Assembly: GCA_963556495.2 (NCBI GenBank)
Contig: OY747700.1
Coordinates: 7,685,520-7,749,519 of the forward strand
Length of the DNA: 64,000 nt
Direction: 5' to 3'
DNA from: Valencia hispanica
Taxonomy: Eukaryota > Chordata > Actinopteri > Cyprinodontiformes > Valenciidae
Under the pieces are notes generated by a model. It did not search any database. It was not told the origin of the DNA and saw only the letters and a list, made by a program, of their open reading frames with translations. Position numbers and translations under genes: made by a program. Each line of letters begins with the position of its first letter. The stretch's first letter is position 1. Of the stretch, positions 40,501 through 52,500 are shown piece by piece.

Positions 40501-43500
40501 ACAAGCTAAATATTTAGTTTACGAATTAAATGTTTAGCTCCAAACTAAATATTTAGGCAACAAGCTAATTAAATGAGTTTGTAAACTAAATACTGTCAAT
40601 TAAATGTTTAGTTTAGAAATTAATTATTTAGCTTGTCAATTAAATATTTAACCTCAAACTAAATACTTAGTTAGCTATGAATATTTAGGGTGTGTTCAGA
40701 CCTGCACTGTTTGGTCCACTTTAAACGGACCAGGGTTCGTTTAGAACGCCGGTCCGGACCTTTCATGCGGGTGTGAATACGCACAAACGAATCCTAATGC
40801 GGATCAGAGAACCGGACCAAGACCCACTTTTTTAGGTGGTCTCGGCCCGCTTCCAAACGGACTCTGGTGCGGTTCGCTTCAGGGGTGAATATAAACCAGT
40901 GTCAATCCGAACCAACTTCAGGATCCATGTGTCTTTTTGGGTTTAACAAGCCACCGTAACAAGGTAAGTTCATTCCTGATCCTTCGTCTTCTTTTTTGCC
41001 ACAGTGCTGCGAGCACGTTATGGGTCAGGGCACACAGAGCACATCATCTCCTTCGGGTTGCTGCACGCATTTCCCAACGCCTTTCCAAAATTTGAAACAG
41101 AGCGTCGCGTAACCTGCGTTAGATGAGCTGCTCTTGACACTCAATATGATTTTGCAGCTCCAATAACAGCAGAAATGTGCAGAGCAGCATAGAGCTTCCA
41201 TGTTTTCCTCCATTTCCGGGTCTGCGCTCTGTGTGCCGCCCTAGTCATTGCTGTCCAATGGCTGCACCGATCGTCACACGCGTGGATGTGTTTACAAAAT
41301 ATAGTTCACTTGCAAAAAGTACAGTGGGAATGCGAACCCCACCAAACGAAAAAAATTAAGTCCGCTTTGGGTCCGGACCAAACAAGCGGACCAAAGGACT
41401 TTTCTGGTCTGAATACAGCCTAAGTTTGAAGCTTAATATTTAGCTCTCAGCTTATTATTAAGCTAATATGCAAATTTACCTGCCGATAAGCGGAAGTGGC
41501 TTACCACAATAAAAGCTGGGTCTTGTGAACCTCTGTATAAACTTTATTTTCATCCCGACATGTCCTTAGGTTAGCTTAAAACGTAGAATGAGTGAATTAC
41601 AGCAACAGTGACTGCACCAGCAGCAGGAGTTTATATAGAGGTTCTTGGGACCCAGGTTTTATTTTGCAAACCGGCAAGTGACTTATTAGCTAAATATTTA
41701 CTCCGAAGCTATCAATTTAGCTAGCCAGATTAGCTAGATAGCTAAATTGATAGCTTATAACTAAATATTCAATTTGTAAACTACAGATTTAGCTTGAAAC
41801 TGTGACATTTATAAATGAATAAATAACATGTAAGCAAATATGTCTTAGAAAAATAAACCCCCATTTTTTTGTCTTATGACCGACATAACCCAAATTATTG
41901 TTGTTGATTTTTGACTTGGTAGGTTTACATTCAGGCAGTATATGTGACTGCTTTTCCTGGCAGAATTGGTGCCGAGCGGAGAATCTCGAGTGTGCGGACG
42001 ATCATATGCAGAGATAAAGCCGCAGTCTTATATAATATCATAGAAAGTCAATACTTTTTCCCTTTTGAAACTTCAATGAAGGAATCATTGATTAACCTAC
42101 CTAATGAAACCTACCTAGCAGGATTTAAGATGGATTTTAAACTGGGAACTTTGTGTGCGTCTGCATATTGACAGGATCTGCTTCTTTATTCAGCCTCTTG
42201 TTTGAAACGGACACAGATGTAATTGGGTTACTTAGTGCTGGCCCAGCCTGGCTGCACAGGGAGGACTTTGTAAACGTTGTGTACACACCTCTCAATGACT
42301 GCTGCGACATCGATCCGGATGTGTAAAATCATTACTGCTCAGTACAGCTGGAGATTCGTGCCACGTTTTCTTAAGGCATCTCTCTTTTTGTCGCCCGATT
42401 TGTGTGTGCCGATGGGTTTGGCGTCCGCGCAGCAGAAAAGGTGACATTTGCTTGTAGAACTGCTCCTTTTTTTTTTTTTTTCTCCATGCCATCCATGGCT
42501 ATCCGTTTCCCCAGATTAATTACCTCGCCTCAAATTCCCAGAAGATAGTTTTTTTTTTTTTTGAGTGTCCTAGAAAAATCAGCACATGGTCACAGGAAGC
42601 AGAGGTGTGGAGGGTGCTGCAGCACCTGCTGGTGGATGGGAGAGGATAGGCATGCATCATCAAACACATTTTGGGCTTGTAATTATGTATTTAGACCAAT
42701 CTTTTTGCAGGATAAATAATTATGCATTGGATGCACATGTTTTCGTTTATTAAGGAGTTTCTCTAATCCAGACAGAAACAAAATTATACTTGCAGGCTCA
42801 AATATGTACATATATTTTCTTTGCTCTTTTAATGAGCAGTGCTGGAGGTTTGGAAATTTAGTTTTTTCTTGAGATCTACAAAATTAACAAAAATAAAAAC
42901 AGGGTGGTGGCAATATCATGTTTTATGGGCGATTTCATTAATAGAGGATTGCACAAAGTGGATAGAGTAATGGGAAAGGAGGATTTCATCCAAACGTTTT
43001 AAATTTTACCACAAATAAACCAGTCGGGTGTTCCAACAGGAGAATGATCCCCAAAAACTCCAATAAAACTGGTTTTGGAATTGATAAAAACTAATACTGA
43101 GCATGAAATTCTGTAAAATACGTTTAAAGGCAGGATGTTTACCAAGAGACCAACCAAGTGGTGAAAAACTACCCAGCTAAACATCAAACCAGAAAGTATG
43201 TGAGAAGGCCTGACCAGGCCAAGACGTGCTAGCTTCTGGCTGGTGGTGATTGACTCCAGCTGAAAGCTTCTCTTCGCCAGAATAAAAAGACTGCACTCTA
43301 CAGCTTTGCAGCATATTCCCATAACCTCCCTTCAATGTAAATCCACGACTGAACTTGACATGATGCTGCTGAGCTACAAAGATCAAGCTACAGCCACACA
43401 GTTCTGATCTAGGTTGTTTCTGTGACCACGTCACGATCTATGGAGTTTCTGCACTCCCACCATCAGTTTCAGCCTTATTACGGAACATGAAGCACCATCA

Positions 43501-46500
43501 ATATTTTGAGACGGTCACTGGTTCAAAAATGCACAATCAAGGTTTAAAAAATCTGACACGACAGTGGACCCCAGAATCTACAAATACTGGAGACCCCCTC
43601 TAAAAACATTTAGATCTGTCTATTTTAGTAGTTCAAACACCAAATATATCTTATTAATAGTCGGGATGTAATGGTACGTGTATTCGTAATGGAGTTTTTC
43701 GGTACGGCCCTGTCGGTACCAAACAAATCCAGCTGTTTTCTACCTGAACGTTTATGTGCAGAACTCAGAGCGCAGTACAACGTTTCCGCAGGGCAACTTT
43801 AAAAAGTGACACCAAAACATAACAGAAATGACTCCCAGCTGTCACTAAACTCTGCTATATGGGAACCTTCATGGTTTCTCATGCAGCTACAGTAGAAAAA
43901 GAAAGATGGACCGAGCCAGAACTTTATCGGCGAACGCATCTTTCAACAGAAATAAGGTCCATAACACGCTCTGCACTGAACTGAGTGACTCACCTGAAAC
44001 AATGTCAAGCTGAATGTAAACATCAGTGATACTAGAGAAAAAACAGCTGACGTCCAACATGGCTACCAGTAGCATCCAATCAGCCCAAACTCCTTATTTT
44101 GGATAAAACACAAGTCGGTGGAATCCTTGTTGATGAGAAGGGATTTTTCCCAGCAGCTACCAATGCTGCATTCAAGTACAGCTGGGAGACTAGGCTGTCG
44201 AAATATCAAAACAATTCCAAAGTGATTTAAGCATGTTTTATTCTCGAATATGAACAAAGTATTATCTAAACATTTCTAAACATGTCTTCAAGTGGCTCTA
44301 TTGTTTTCTACTCTGGCTATGTCCGCTTGTACTATTTTATTTATTTAATAAAATCAAATAATTTCAGGAACTGAAAGGAATTCAGGAAAAAAAAAAGTTA
44401 TCTGTTTAATGCTGATCAAAGTAAAAAAACAAAAAACATGGTTTTTGTGTACCATTACACACATGACTAATATGTTTTAATATGCCCATTGGAAACCAGA
44501 ACTACTGCAAAAGCTAATAGCTCCAGTCTTTCTTATCACCGCTCTTTGGGGTACAGCCAGTCACCGCCAAATAAAATAAATGCAGCTCCTGGATTGGCTG
44601 CTTTGCAAAACACCAGCCAATAGCGTGTCAGGTAGCATTGCGTTGCGGCAAGGTAATTCAGGATCACAAGCGGCAATTTTTTTCCAAATATTTTAGACAC
44701 GCTTCACAAATAAATTTGAATAAATAAATTCGCAAATAATAAAAGGGGAAAAAAACTAAATAAATTAGTGAATAAGCGGAGGTCCACTGTACTCCCAAGT
44801 TCAACGAGGGCTGCAAAGTGGCGCTGTCCTACTGGTTTTAGGGAAAGTATCGGGAGGATTTTCACCAGCTTGGCTTGTCCTACAGCAAACTGTCAGTGTG
44901 TCCCCCTTTCACATTATAGATACTCTGCAACCCCTGGCGCCATGCATGCTCAGAAACCTCCACCTGCTGAGGAATCCACTATATTTCCTTCCAGGATCCT
45001 GCAGAGACCCTCATATGTACCATGTGTAACATGAATATTCATCCAGAGCAAAATGAGTATAAGAAACATTTCTCACCATAAGATCCATATCTACTGTCTG
45101 ATATCTGATTCCAGTCTCTTTGGACTGCGTGGAAAAGTTATTGCTTTACTTTTTATTGTCCAACAAATAAATTGGGGCTTTATATAGAGAATTTTTCACG
45201 ATACACTTTCCAAAAAAAAAAAAAAACTTGCTCCAGCCTCCTTTTTACGGAGCTAAAAGAACTCAAGAGCAGAGTGACCCAAAAAAAACCTTCGCTCCAG
45301 GCGGGGAAAAAGCGACACATTATCCGAACAACCCGACTCACCTTTTCGATCTTATCCAGCCATTCCTTGTTCTGTGCCAGCTCGGCCATAAAGGCCTGGT
45401 GCTTCTGCCATTTCTTGTGAAGCTTCTGGGTCTCGTCTCGGCTGCTGTCCCTCGCCATCAGCATCTTTTCGTACACCCAGTCCCCCAGCTGGAGAGAGAA
45501 GAAGAAGAAGAAGACAGGGGAGGCGGAGAAATACAGTCAGTGACGCTCAGGCAAGATCGAAACACCCTTTTGCTGACAGACGCATGGCAAAACTATAGAT
45601 CTTTTGTAATATATTCAATGCTTAAGAGATAAAAACATGTATAAAACATGTTTTGGACGAGTTTTCAGGTTGAAGAGCAAGGTCACAGAGACGTTCATGG
45701 TTAATGACGCACGGCGGTCACATGTAGCCCGACACACGTGTGAAAACAAGCATGGCTGCAGGAATTCACATGTGCCCGCAACATTAAAGAGCAGCGAGGA
45801 ACCCCCTACGCTCCCACTCAGGGTACGATCTGCACATTTTTTTCAAGGAGAACGCCGAAACATATCCAGGTCAACATCTGCAAGCCTCCCTGATCATGCA
45901 CCACCTACATCTACATCTCCTCCTCCTCCTCCTCTTCCTCCTCTCCTCTCACTCAGCTGGGAGGTGGAAAACTGGTTTACCAGCTGCGGTTAACGGGAGC
46001 AGCCCGCGGGGCTGTGGCAGCTGCAGGCGGCCACTGATGTCCGCATCCTCGCAGGAAGAACAAGAAGAGAAAAGTACAAAAAAGAAAAGGAGAGGTGCTA
46101 AAAAATTGTTTCTTTTTAAACGAGCCAGTGACTCGAAGCTGAGAGAGGAAAATGGTTAATAATGACACCGACAGCGTCTCCTCCTTTTCCTCCGATGCTG
46201 AGGAGTCACTGTACGCTCCACCGGGAGAGGATGCAGGGATGGGGGTGGATCGGTGACGAACGGGGAAAATGAGGATGACTGAAAAACACCCTCCTCCCCA
46301 AAAAAACAACAATAAAGCAGCAGCGAAACCCAGCCGCCCCTCGCCCCCTCCTACCCATCCTCCTCCTGAATCGCTCCCTCACTGATCGAGCGGGAATGCT
46401 TGGAGGAGACCAGTGGGAGGAGCTAGGTTTTTATTTTATTTTTTGTGGCAGGGGCAGGGGGGGGGGGGCTTCTCACCGGTCACGGCTAATTATGCTGTGA

Positions 46501-49500
46501 GGAGGTGGACGGCGGGAGGAGAGAGAGAGAGAAAAAAAAAAAAACCTCTTCTGGTTTCCTTCTTCCGAAGTTCTCAAGATCCAAACTGCTCTACAGCTGC
46601 TTTTTGTTTGACCCACCCCCCCTCGCTCTCCCTCCTGCTGCCCTGCAAGGCGTCTCCATCTCTGCAGCTCCCAGCCCGCCTGACGCTGCTGCTGCAGTGG
46701 TGGAGCAGAGAGACACACAGAAGACTCGCCTCTTTATTTTTGTGTGGTTTTCACACGTTGTCACTCTTTGTCTTCTTGGGAGTTTTCACGCTCTGTCAGA
46801 CAGCGGTAAACACGCGACTCACGCCTGGCGGCTGACGGCAGCGCGTGCAATAGGAGGACGAAGGAATGAGGAGGATCGAAGGAGGGCCTCATACTTCATC
46901 ATCTTGTTTGTTTCCGAAGTCCAACCCCAAATAATAATAATAAATAAAAACAACAAAAAGGCCAATCAGTGCAAACGCTCGAGCACAAAGATGATTAAAT
47001 TTTTTTTTAATTTACAGATTCTATCTGTTTTTACTTTCTCTTACCTTTAAAATGTTTCAGATCAAACAAATTCTAATATCAGACAAAGATAGAAAGAAAG
47101 AAATACAGGCAAACTTTGTTTAAAAAATCTGTCCAAACCAGCTGGCTAGCTTTTTGAAAAAGGATTTACTCCCTAAGGGGCTGTTTACACGACAACGTTG
47201 CCCTCTTCGTTTGAATACGCGGGTGAAAATGCACCGCGTTTACACGACAGGGCGCGCGATGGAAAACGATGTAGTACCTATGCCCGGCCTGTAGATGGCA
47301 GTGTGCCCCGTGTATGCAGTGTTCCAAGGTTTCCCCCTCACAACCCGGAAAAGAAACATTTCATGATAATTAACAATGGCGGTCTTCTTGTAGTTCTCCC
47401 CCGCTTAAATAAAGTTGTATGGATTATAAGACGAACGTACTGTATGCGTTTCTGTTGACGATCGCATAGAAGCCTGATGATCTCTAAGTTTTGCCTACAG
47501 AGACCAAATAACTTCAGAAGCTGCATCAGTAGTAACGCCATTGTTGTTTTTCTGTAGAAAGGCGAAGTGCGCAAGTCCAACATGGCTGTAGGCGGCTGGC
47601 AGTGACGCCATCGTTTTCAAAAGTCTCCGGCTTGCGTTTACATGACAACGAATCACTCAGCATTTTCAGAACTCTCCACTCTGGAAGCTGTTTTCGAAAA
47701 GCTGCGTTTTCCCGTTGTCGTGTAAATGGGGGGGGCGATAAAACTATCCCATCATTCAAAACACTCCAACCTGTTTCATACTTTAACACATCCAGTTTGT
47801 TTACTAGATCTAGTTGATCCACTGGAACGAAAACGGTGAAAACAGCCACAAACTACCAGTCATACTTTAAATTCAACTTCAAAAATGACGGTCATCATCA
47901 ATGGTTCGATTCAAGGCAAGTTAATTCGTATAGCACAATTCATGTTAAAAGACAAATCAAAGTGCTTAACATAAAACATCAAAAGCATTACAGCAGGGTG
48001 CAGAAGAAGCAAAAGTACAGGAATAAAAACCATGAATAAAATGAGAAAAAAATAAAAAATAAATAAATCTTAAAAGAATCTTAAAAGAAGCCGTGCAGAT
48101 GTAAAACTTGGAATAAAAACCTAATGTTTCAGCTGATCTGAGGCTTTCTGGGAGTTTGTTCCAGACATGTGGAGCATAGAAGCTGAACGCAGCTTCTCCA
48201 TGTCTGGTTCTGACTCTGGGAACTGATAAAAGAGCGGATCCAGATGACCTGAGGGGTCGAGTAGGTTCATGCTGGGTAAGGAGATCACCGATGTATTTTG
48301 GTCCTAAACCATTCTGAGCTTTATAGACCAGCAGCAGAACTTTGAAGTCTATCCTCTGACAGACAGGCAGCCAGTGTAAAGACCTCAGAGCTGGACTGAT
48401 GTGCTCCACGTTTTTGGTCTTAGTGAGAACTCGAGCAGCAGAGTTCTGGATGAGTTGCAGTTTCCTAATTGATTTTTTAGGTAGACCTGTAAAGACGCTG
48501 TTACAATAATCAAGCCGACTAAAGATGAACGCATGGACTAGTTTTTCCCGGTCCTGCTGAGACATCAGATCTTTTATCCTTGAGATATTCTTAAGGTGAT
48601 AGTAGGCTGATTTTGTGATTGCCTTAATGTGTTTTTCAAAGTTTAGGTCTGAGTCCATCACTATACCCAGATTTCTGACGTGGATGGTGGTTTTTAGGTG
48701 TATGGACTGAAGCCCTGTGGTGACCTTCTCTTTTCTGTGGTGATCTTTTCTCTTTAGCTCCAAAGACAATTACCTCAGTTCTGTTTTTGTTCAACTGCAG
48801 AAAATTGTGGCACATCCAGTCATTAATTTCCTCAATGCATTTGCCAAGAGCCTGTACAGGCCCTTGGTCTTCAGGTGACATTCTAATATATATCTGTGTG
48901 TCATCTGCGTAGCTATGGTAACTTATATTGTTGTTATTTATTAGTGGGAGTGCCAGTGGGAGCATATAGATGCTAAACAGAAGAGGTCCCAGGATGGAAC
49001 CCTGGGGAACCCCACATGTAATTCCCATCTGCTCAGATGTAAAGTTACTTATTGACACAAAGTACTTCCTGTTCTCTAAGTACGTTTTGAACCAGTTTAG
49101 TACAGTGCCAGAGAGACCCACCCAGTTCTCCAGTCGTTTGAGTAAAATAATGTGGTCAACTGTATCAAATGCAGCACTGAGATCCAGTAAACTAACACTG
49201 ACATTTTTCCACTGTCAGTATTCAAACGGATGTCATTGATGACTTTGGTCAGAGCAGTCTCAGTGCTGTGGTGCTGTCTAAAACCTGACTGAAAGACGTC
49301 ATAGCAGTTGCTTTGTCTTAAGAAGTTATTTAGCTGATGAAAAACAGCCTTTTCAATGATCTTACTTAAAAATGGAAGATTGAAAATGGGCCTGTAGTTG
49401 TTCATTTGTGTCTTGTCCAGATTGTCTCTTTTCAGCAGGGGTTTAATTACAGCTGTTTTCAGGGGCTCTGGGAAAACACCCGACATTAAAGATGAGTTCA

Positions 49501-52500
49501 CAATCTGTAACAGATCTGACTCCAAGATCTTTGAGACCTTTTTGAAAAAGCCTGTGGGCGGGATGTCTAAGCAGCAAGAGGAGGAGTTCAGTTGACGTAA
49601 GATGTCCTCCAGATCTTTGCTGTTTATGAGATAAAACTGTTTCATGGTGTTTAAACAGATTTTCCGTGGACACTGTACATAACCTGAACCTGCCGTTGAT
49701 GAACCAACCGCTTGTCTAATATTTTGGATTTTGTCTGTGAAGAATTTGGCAAAGTCATTGCAGGCCTTGGTGGAATAGAGTTCAGGTGCTACTGACACAG
49801 GAGAGTTTGTTAGCCTGTTGACTACAGCAAATAATGCGCGAGCATTATGACTATTTCTGTTGATGATGTCACAAAAATATGACTTACTTGTATTCCTCAG
49901 TTGTAAGTTATAAGAGTGAAGTTTCTCTTTATAGATGTCATAATGAACCTGAAGTTTTGTTTTTCTCCATCTGCGCTCGGCTTTCCGACACTCCCTTTTT
50001 TCATTTCTCACCAGTGTGGAATTTCTCCATGGAGACTTTTTCCTTCCAGAGATAACCTTCACCTTAGTGGAAGGAATAGTATCCATAACATTTAATATTT
50101 TAGCATTAAAGCTGTTGATAAGTTCATTGACTGAACCCCCTGACAGGGCAGGTGTTAGAGAGAAGACCTGGTTAAAGATCTCACTAGTGTTTTCAGTTAT
50201 ACATCGTTTTGTGATAACCTCCGTTAAAACATTTATGTGAACCGAAATTATACTCTCAAAGAAAACACAACAATGGTCAGACAAGCCCACATCACGCACA
50301 TTAATCTTGGAAATGCCCAGACCCTTCGAGATCAGTAAGTCCAAAACATGACCCTTATTATGTGTGGGCTCTGTTATATGCTGAGTCAGCCCAAAGTTGT
50401 CCAGAGTGTTACTCAGGTCTTTAGACCCTTTGTTCTGGGGATTGTCAACATGGATGTTAAAATCACCAACAATAATTATACAGTCGAAATCAACACAGAT
50501 TATAGACCGCAGTTCACTAAAATCATCATTAAAGTCAGAACAGTAATTTGGAGGCCGGTAAATGTTAACAAACATGGCTCTAGATGAGGCCTTCAGCTGT
50601 ACAGCAAGATATTCAAAAGAAGGAAAACTTCCAAGAGATAACTGCTTACACTGGAATGATTCATTAAATAAAACAGCAACTCCTCCACCTCTCCTGTTCT
50701 GTCTGGCCTGGTTGACAAAACTAAAGTTGGGAGGGGTTGATTCGATAAGAAAAACTGCTATTCTGATCTAACCAAGTCTCAGTTAAAAACATAAAATCAA
50801 GGCTGTGCTCAGTGACGAGATCATTGATTAAAAATGTCTTCCCTATTATAGACCTGACATTTAATAAGGCCATCTTAACAGGTTTAAGAGTATTATTGTG
50901 CCCCTTGTATTTTGGGGCAGGCTGTGTACAGCGTATGTTTGCTTTACCTAAAAACCTTTTAAAAGGCAGTTCTCTGTGTTTTGACATAACTACATTCCTT
51001 CTGTTACAGGGTCCCAGCTTGTCCTGGGAAAAGTTCTGACTGCTGATATCCACGCAGCCTGGACCCTTAACACATCATACATCAGACTGTGGAGATGCAC
51101 ATGTACATGCTTACGTGGTGGGGTAGGAGGGGGCCGGGCTTGTTGCCCTACCTTTGATCGTCCTGGTGTGGGGTTTATGGGTAAAGAAAACAGATTGGTC
51201 TGGGGGGGTAGATCTCAGCCCAATGTTGACCCGCTCCATCATCTGCTCAGTGAATTTCAGATGGGGGGAGGGGGGCGGTAGGGAAGACGATGGGCTGTCA
51301 GGGGTTTGCGGGGGCGATGGAGGTCTGCTGTCCTGTTCTTTAGGGCTGTTGAGGGCTTTTGGGGCAAATAAAGATCCTTCTTCCTTCTTCTGTTCAAAGC
51401 ATCCCATGAGTGAGGGCAGAAGAAGTTCCTCCCCCTCTGCACTCAGCTTTATTTGGTCTTCCTTTTGAGTCTTTGTGTATCTCCTTTTTGGCTCCAAGCG
51501 CAGAGGGATGACGCAGGAAGTAGAAAAGATTGGAGGTAAACAGTTTTACACCTGACCTGTTCAAACTAAATCCATTTGCCTTAGAAAGATGTCTACACTC
51601 CCAAAAAATCTGAAAGTTGTTAATAAATTGCAGTTTGTTGTCAGCACATGCAGATAAAATCCACTTCTTTAATGCCAAAAGACGGCTAAATATTTCCTCT
51701 CCTCCTCTGATGGGTGGTAAAGGTCCACTGATGAATACTGCTGCATCCAACGAGCTCACGGTGTTCAATAATCCAGCGAAGTCCCGTTTTAGAACCTCCG
51801 ATTGTTGCTTGGACACATCATTCCACCCTGTGTGGAGAACGATGTTTTTCACTGTTGGATATTTAGTCAGTTTTTAGAATCCTCTTCTGCATGTCACTGA
51901 CCATATCCTTTGGAAAGCAGAGGACTTTGGTGTTCTTTCCACACATCCACCGAATGTCCTTTACAGAGGAATTACCTACAATCAGAGTTTCAGGCCCAGT
52001 CTTTTGCTTTCTCTGTGGCCTCTCACTCTCTGACAGGTTATCAGTCCTCATCTCGCTGCCTTGGGGTGGATGGTCGTCAGATAAAGATCCAGGGTTCTCC
52101 AACAGTGGAGCAAATCTGTTCTGCAGGTTCACATTCGGTTGTTTTGAAAGTTTGTGACTAACTTTCCCATTTGCAGCTGTTCTGTCCCGTGTCCTCTCAT
52201 GTACGGGAGTAGAAGAAGCCCTCTCTTTTGTAGGGAGTGGAGGCCAGTCGGTCTAATCACAGATTTCCGCTCGCTGTGTCCAGCCTGGAGTACGTCCTCC
52301 CGTTTCCCAGAGACATGATTTAGTTTTTGGCTTAGCACCAAGACAGTTCCAGGGAGGATTATCACTCGGTGATTTAATGTAATGAGCAGAGGCTCCCTCT
52401 TTCTTGGTCGTGTTATCTCTGCCTCTTAGCCGTGTGCTAGCTTGCGCATTTCCACTGTTTTGAAACAGTGGTAAGGTTGTTTCATTTCCACACAATCAAT

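Larger units (their letters stand above)
39391..41932. mobile_element. CTAAATATTTAG element, copy 3, with two nested insertions
   Basis: Left terminal block 39391-39519 (GTGCTGTTTGTAAAGTTACT, AATAATTTGGGTTATTTAGC) and inverse right block 41815-41932. After the first nested insert, a tandem array of about 97-bp units (40154, 40251, 40348, 40444, 40541) each holds two or three CTAAATATTTAG-type palindromes. The core at 41460-41670 (AAAGCTGGGTCTTGTGAACC, CAGTGACTGCACCAGCAGCA) matches copies 1 and 2. Insertions lie at about 39520-40136 and 40688-41422. Confidence 0.75.

Noticed and set aside
45180..45476. Extension of the 45.4-kb spectrin frame beyond KIEK
   Set aside because: Read-through into the intron: a GTGAGT donor follows KIEK and the next spectrin residues are found in the exon at 25594.
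46413..47050. Long overlapping plus-strand frames in the GC-rich island
   Set aside because: CT-rich low-complexity translation without domains. The island is better explained as regulatory or untranslated sequence.
47177..47733. CpG-rich segment considered as a promoter
   Set aside because: It has clear terminal inverted repeats (GTTTACACGACAACG) and is a MITE.
51154..51468. Gly-rich 104-residue plus-strand frame
   Set aside because: Antisense shadow of the Pro-rich C-terminus of L2 ORF1.
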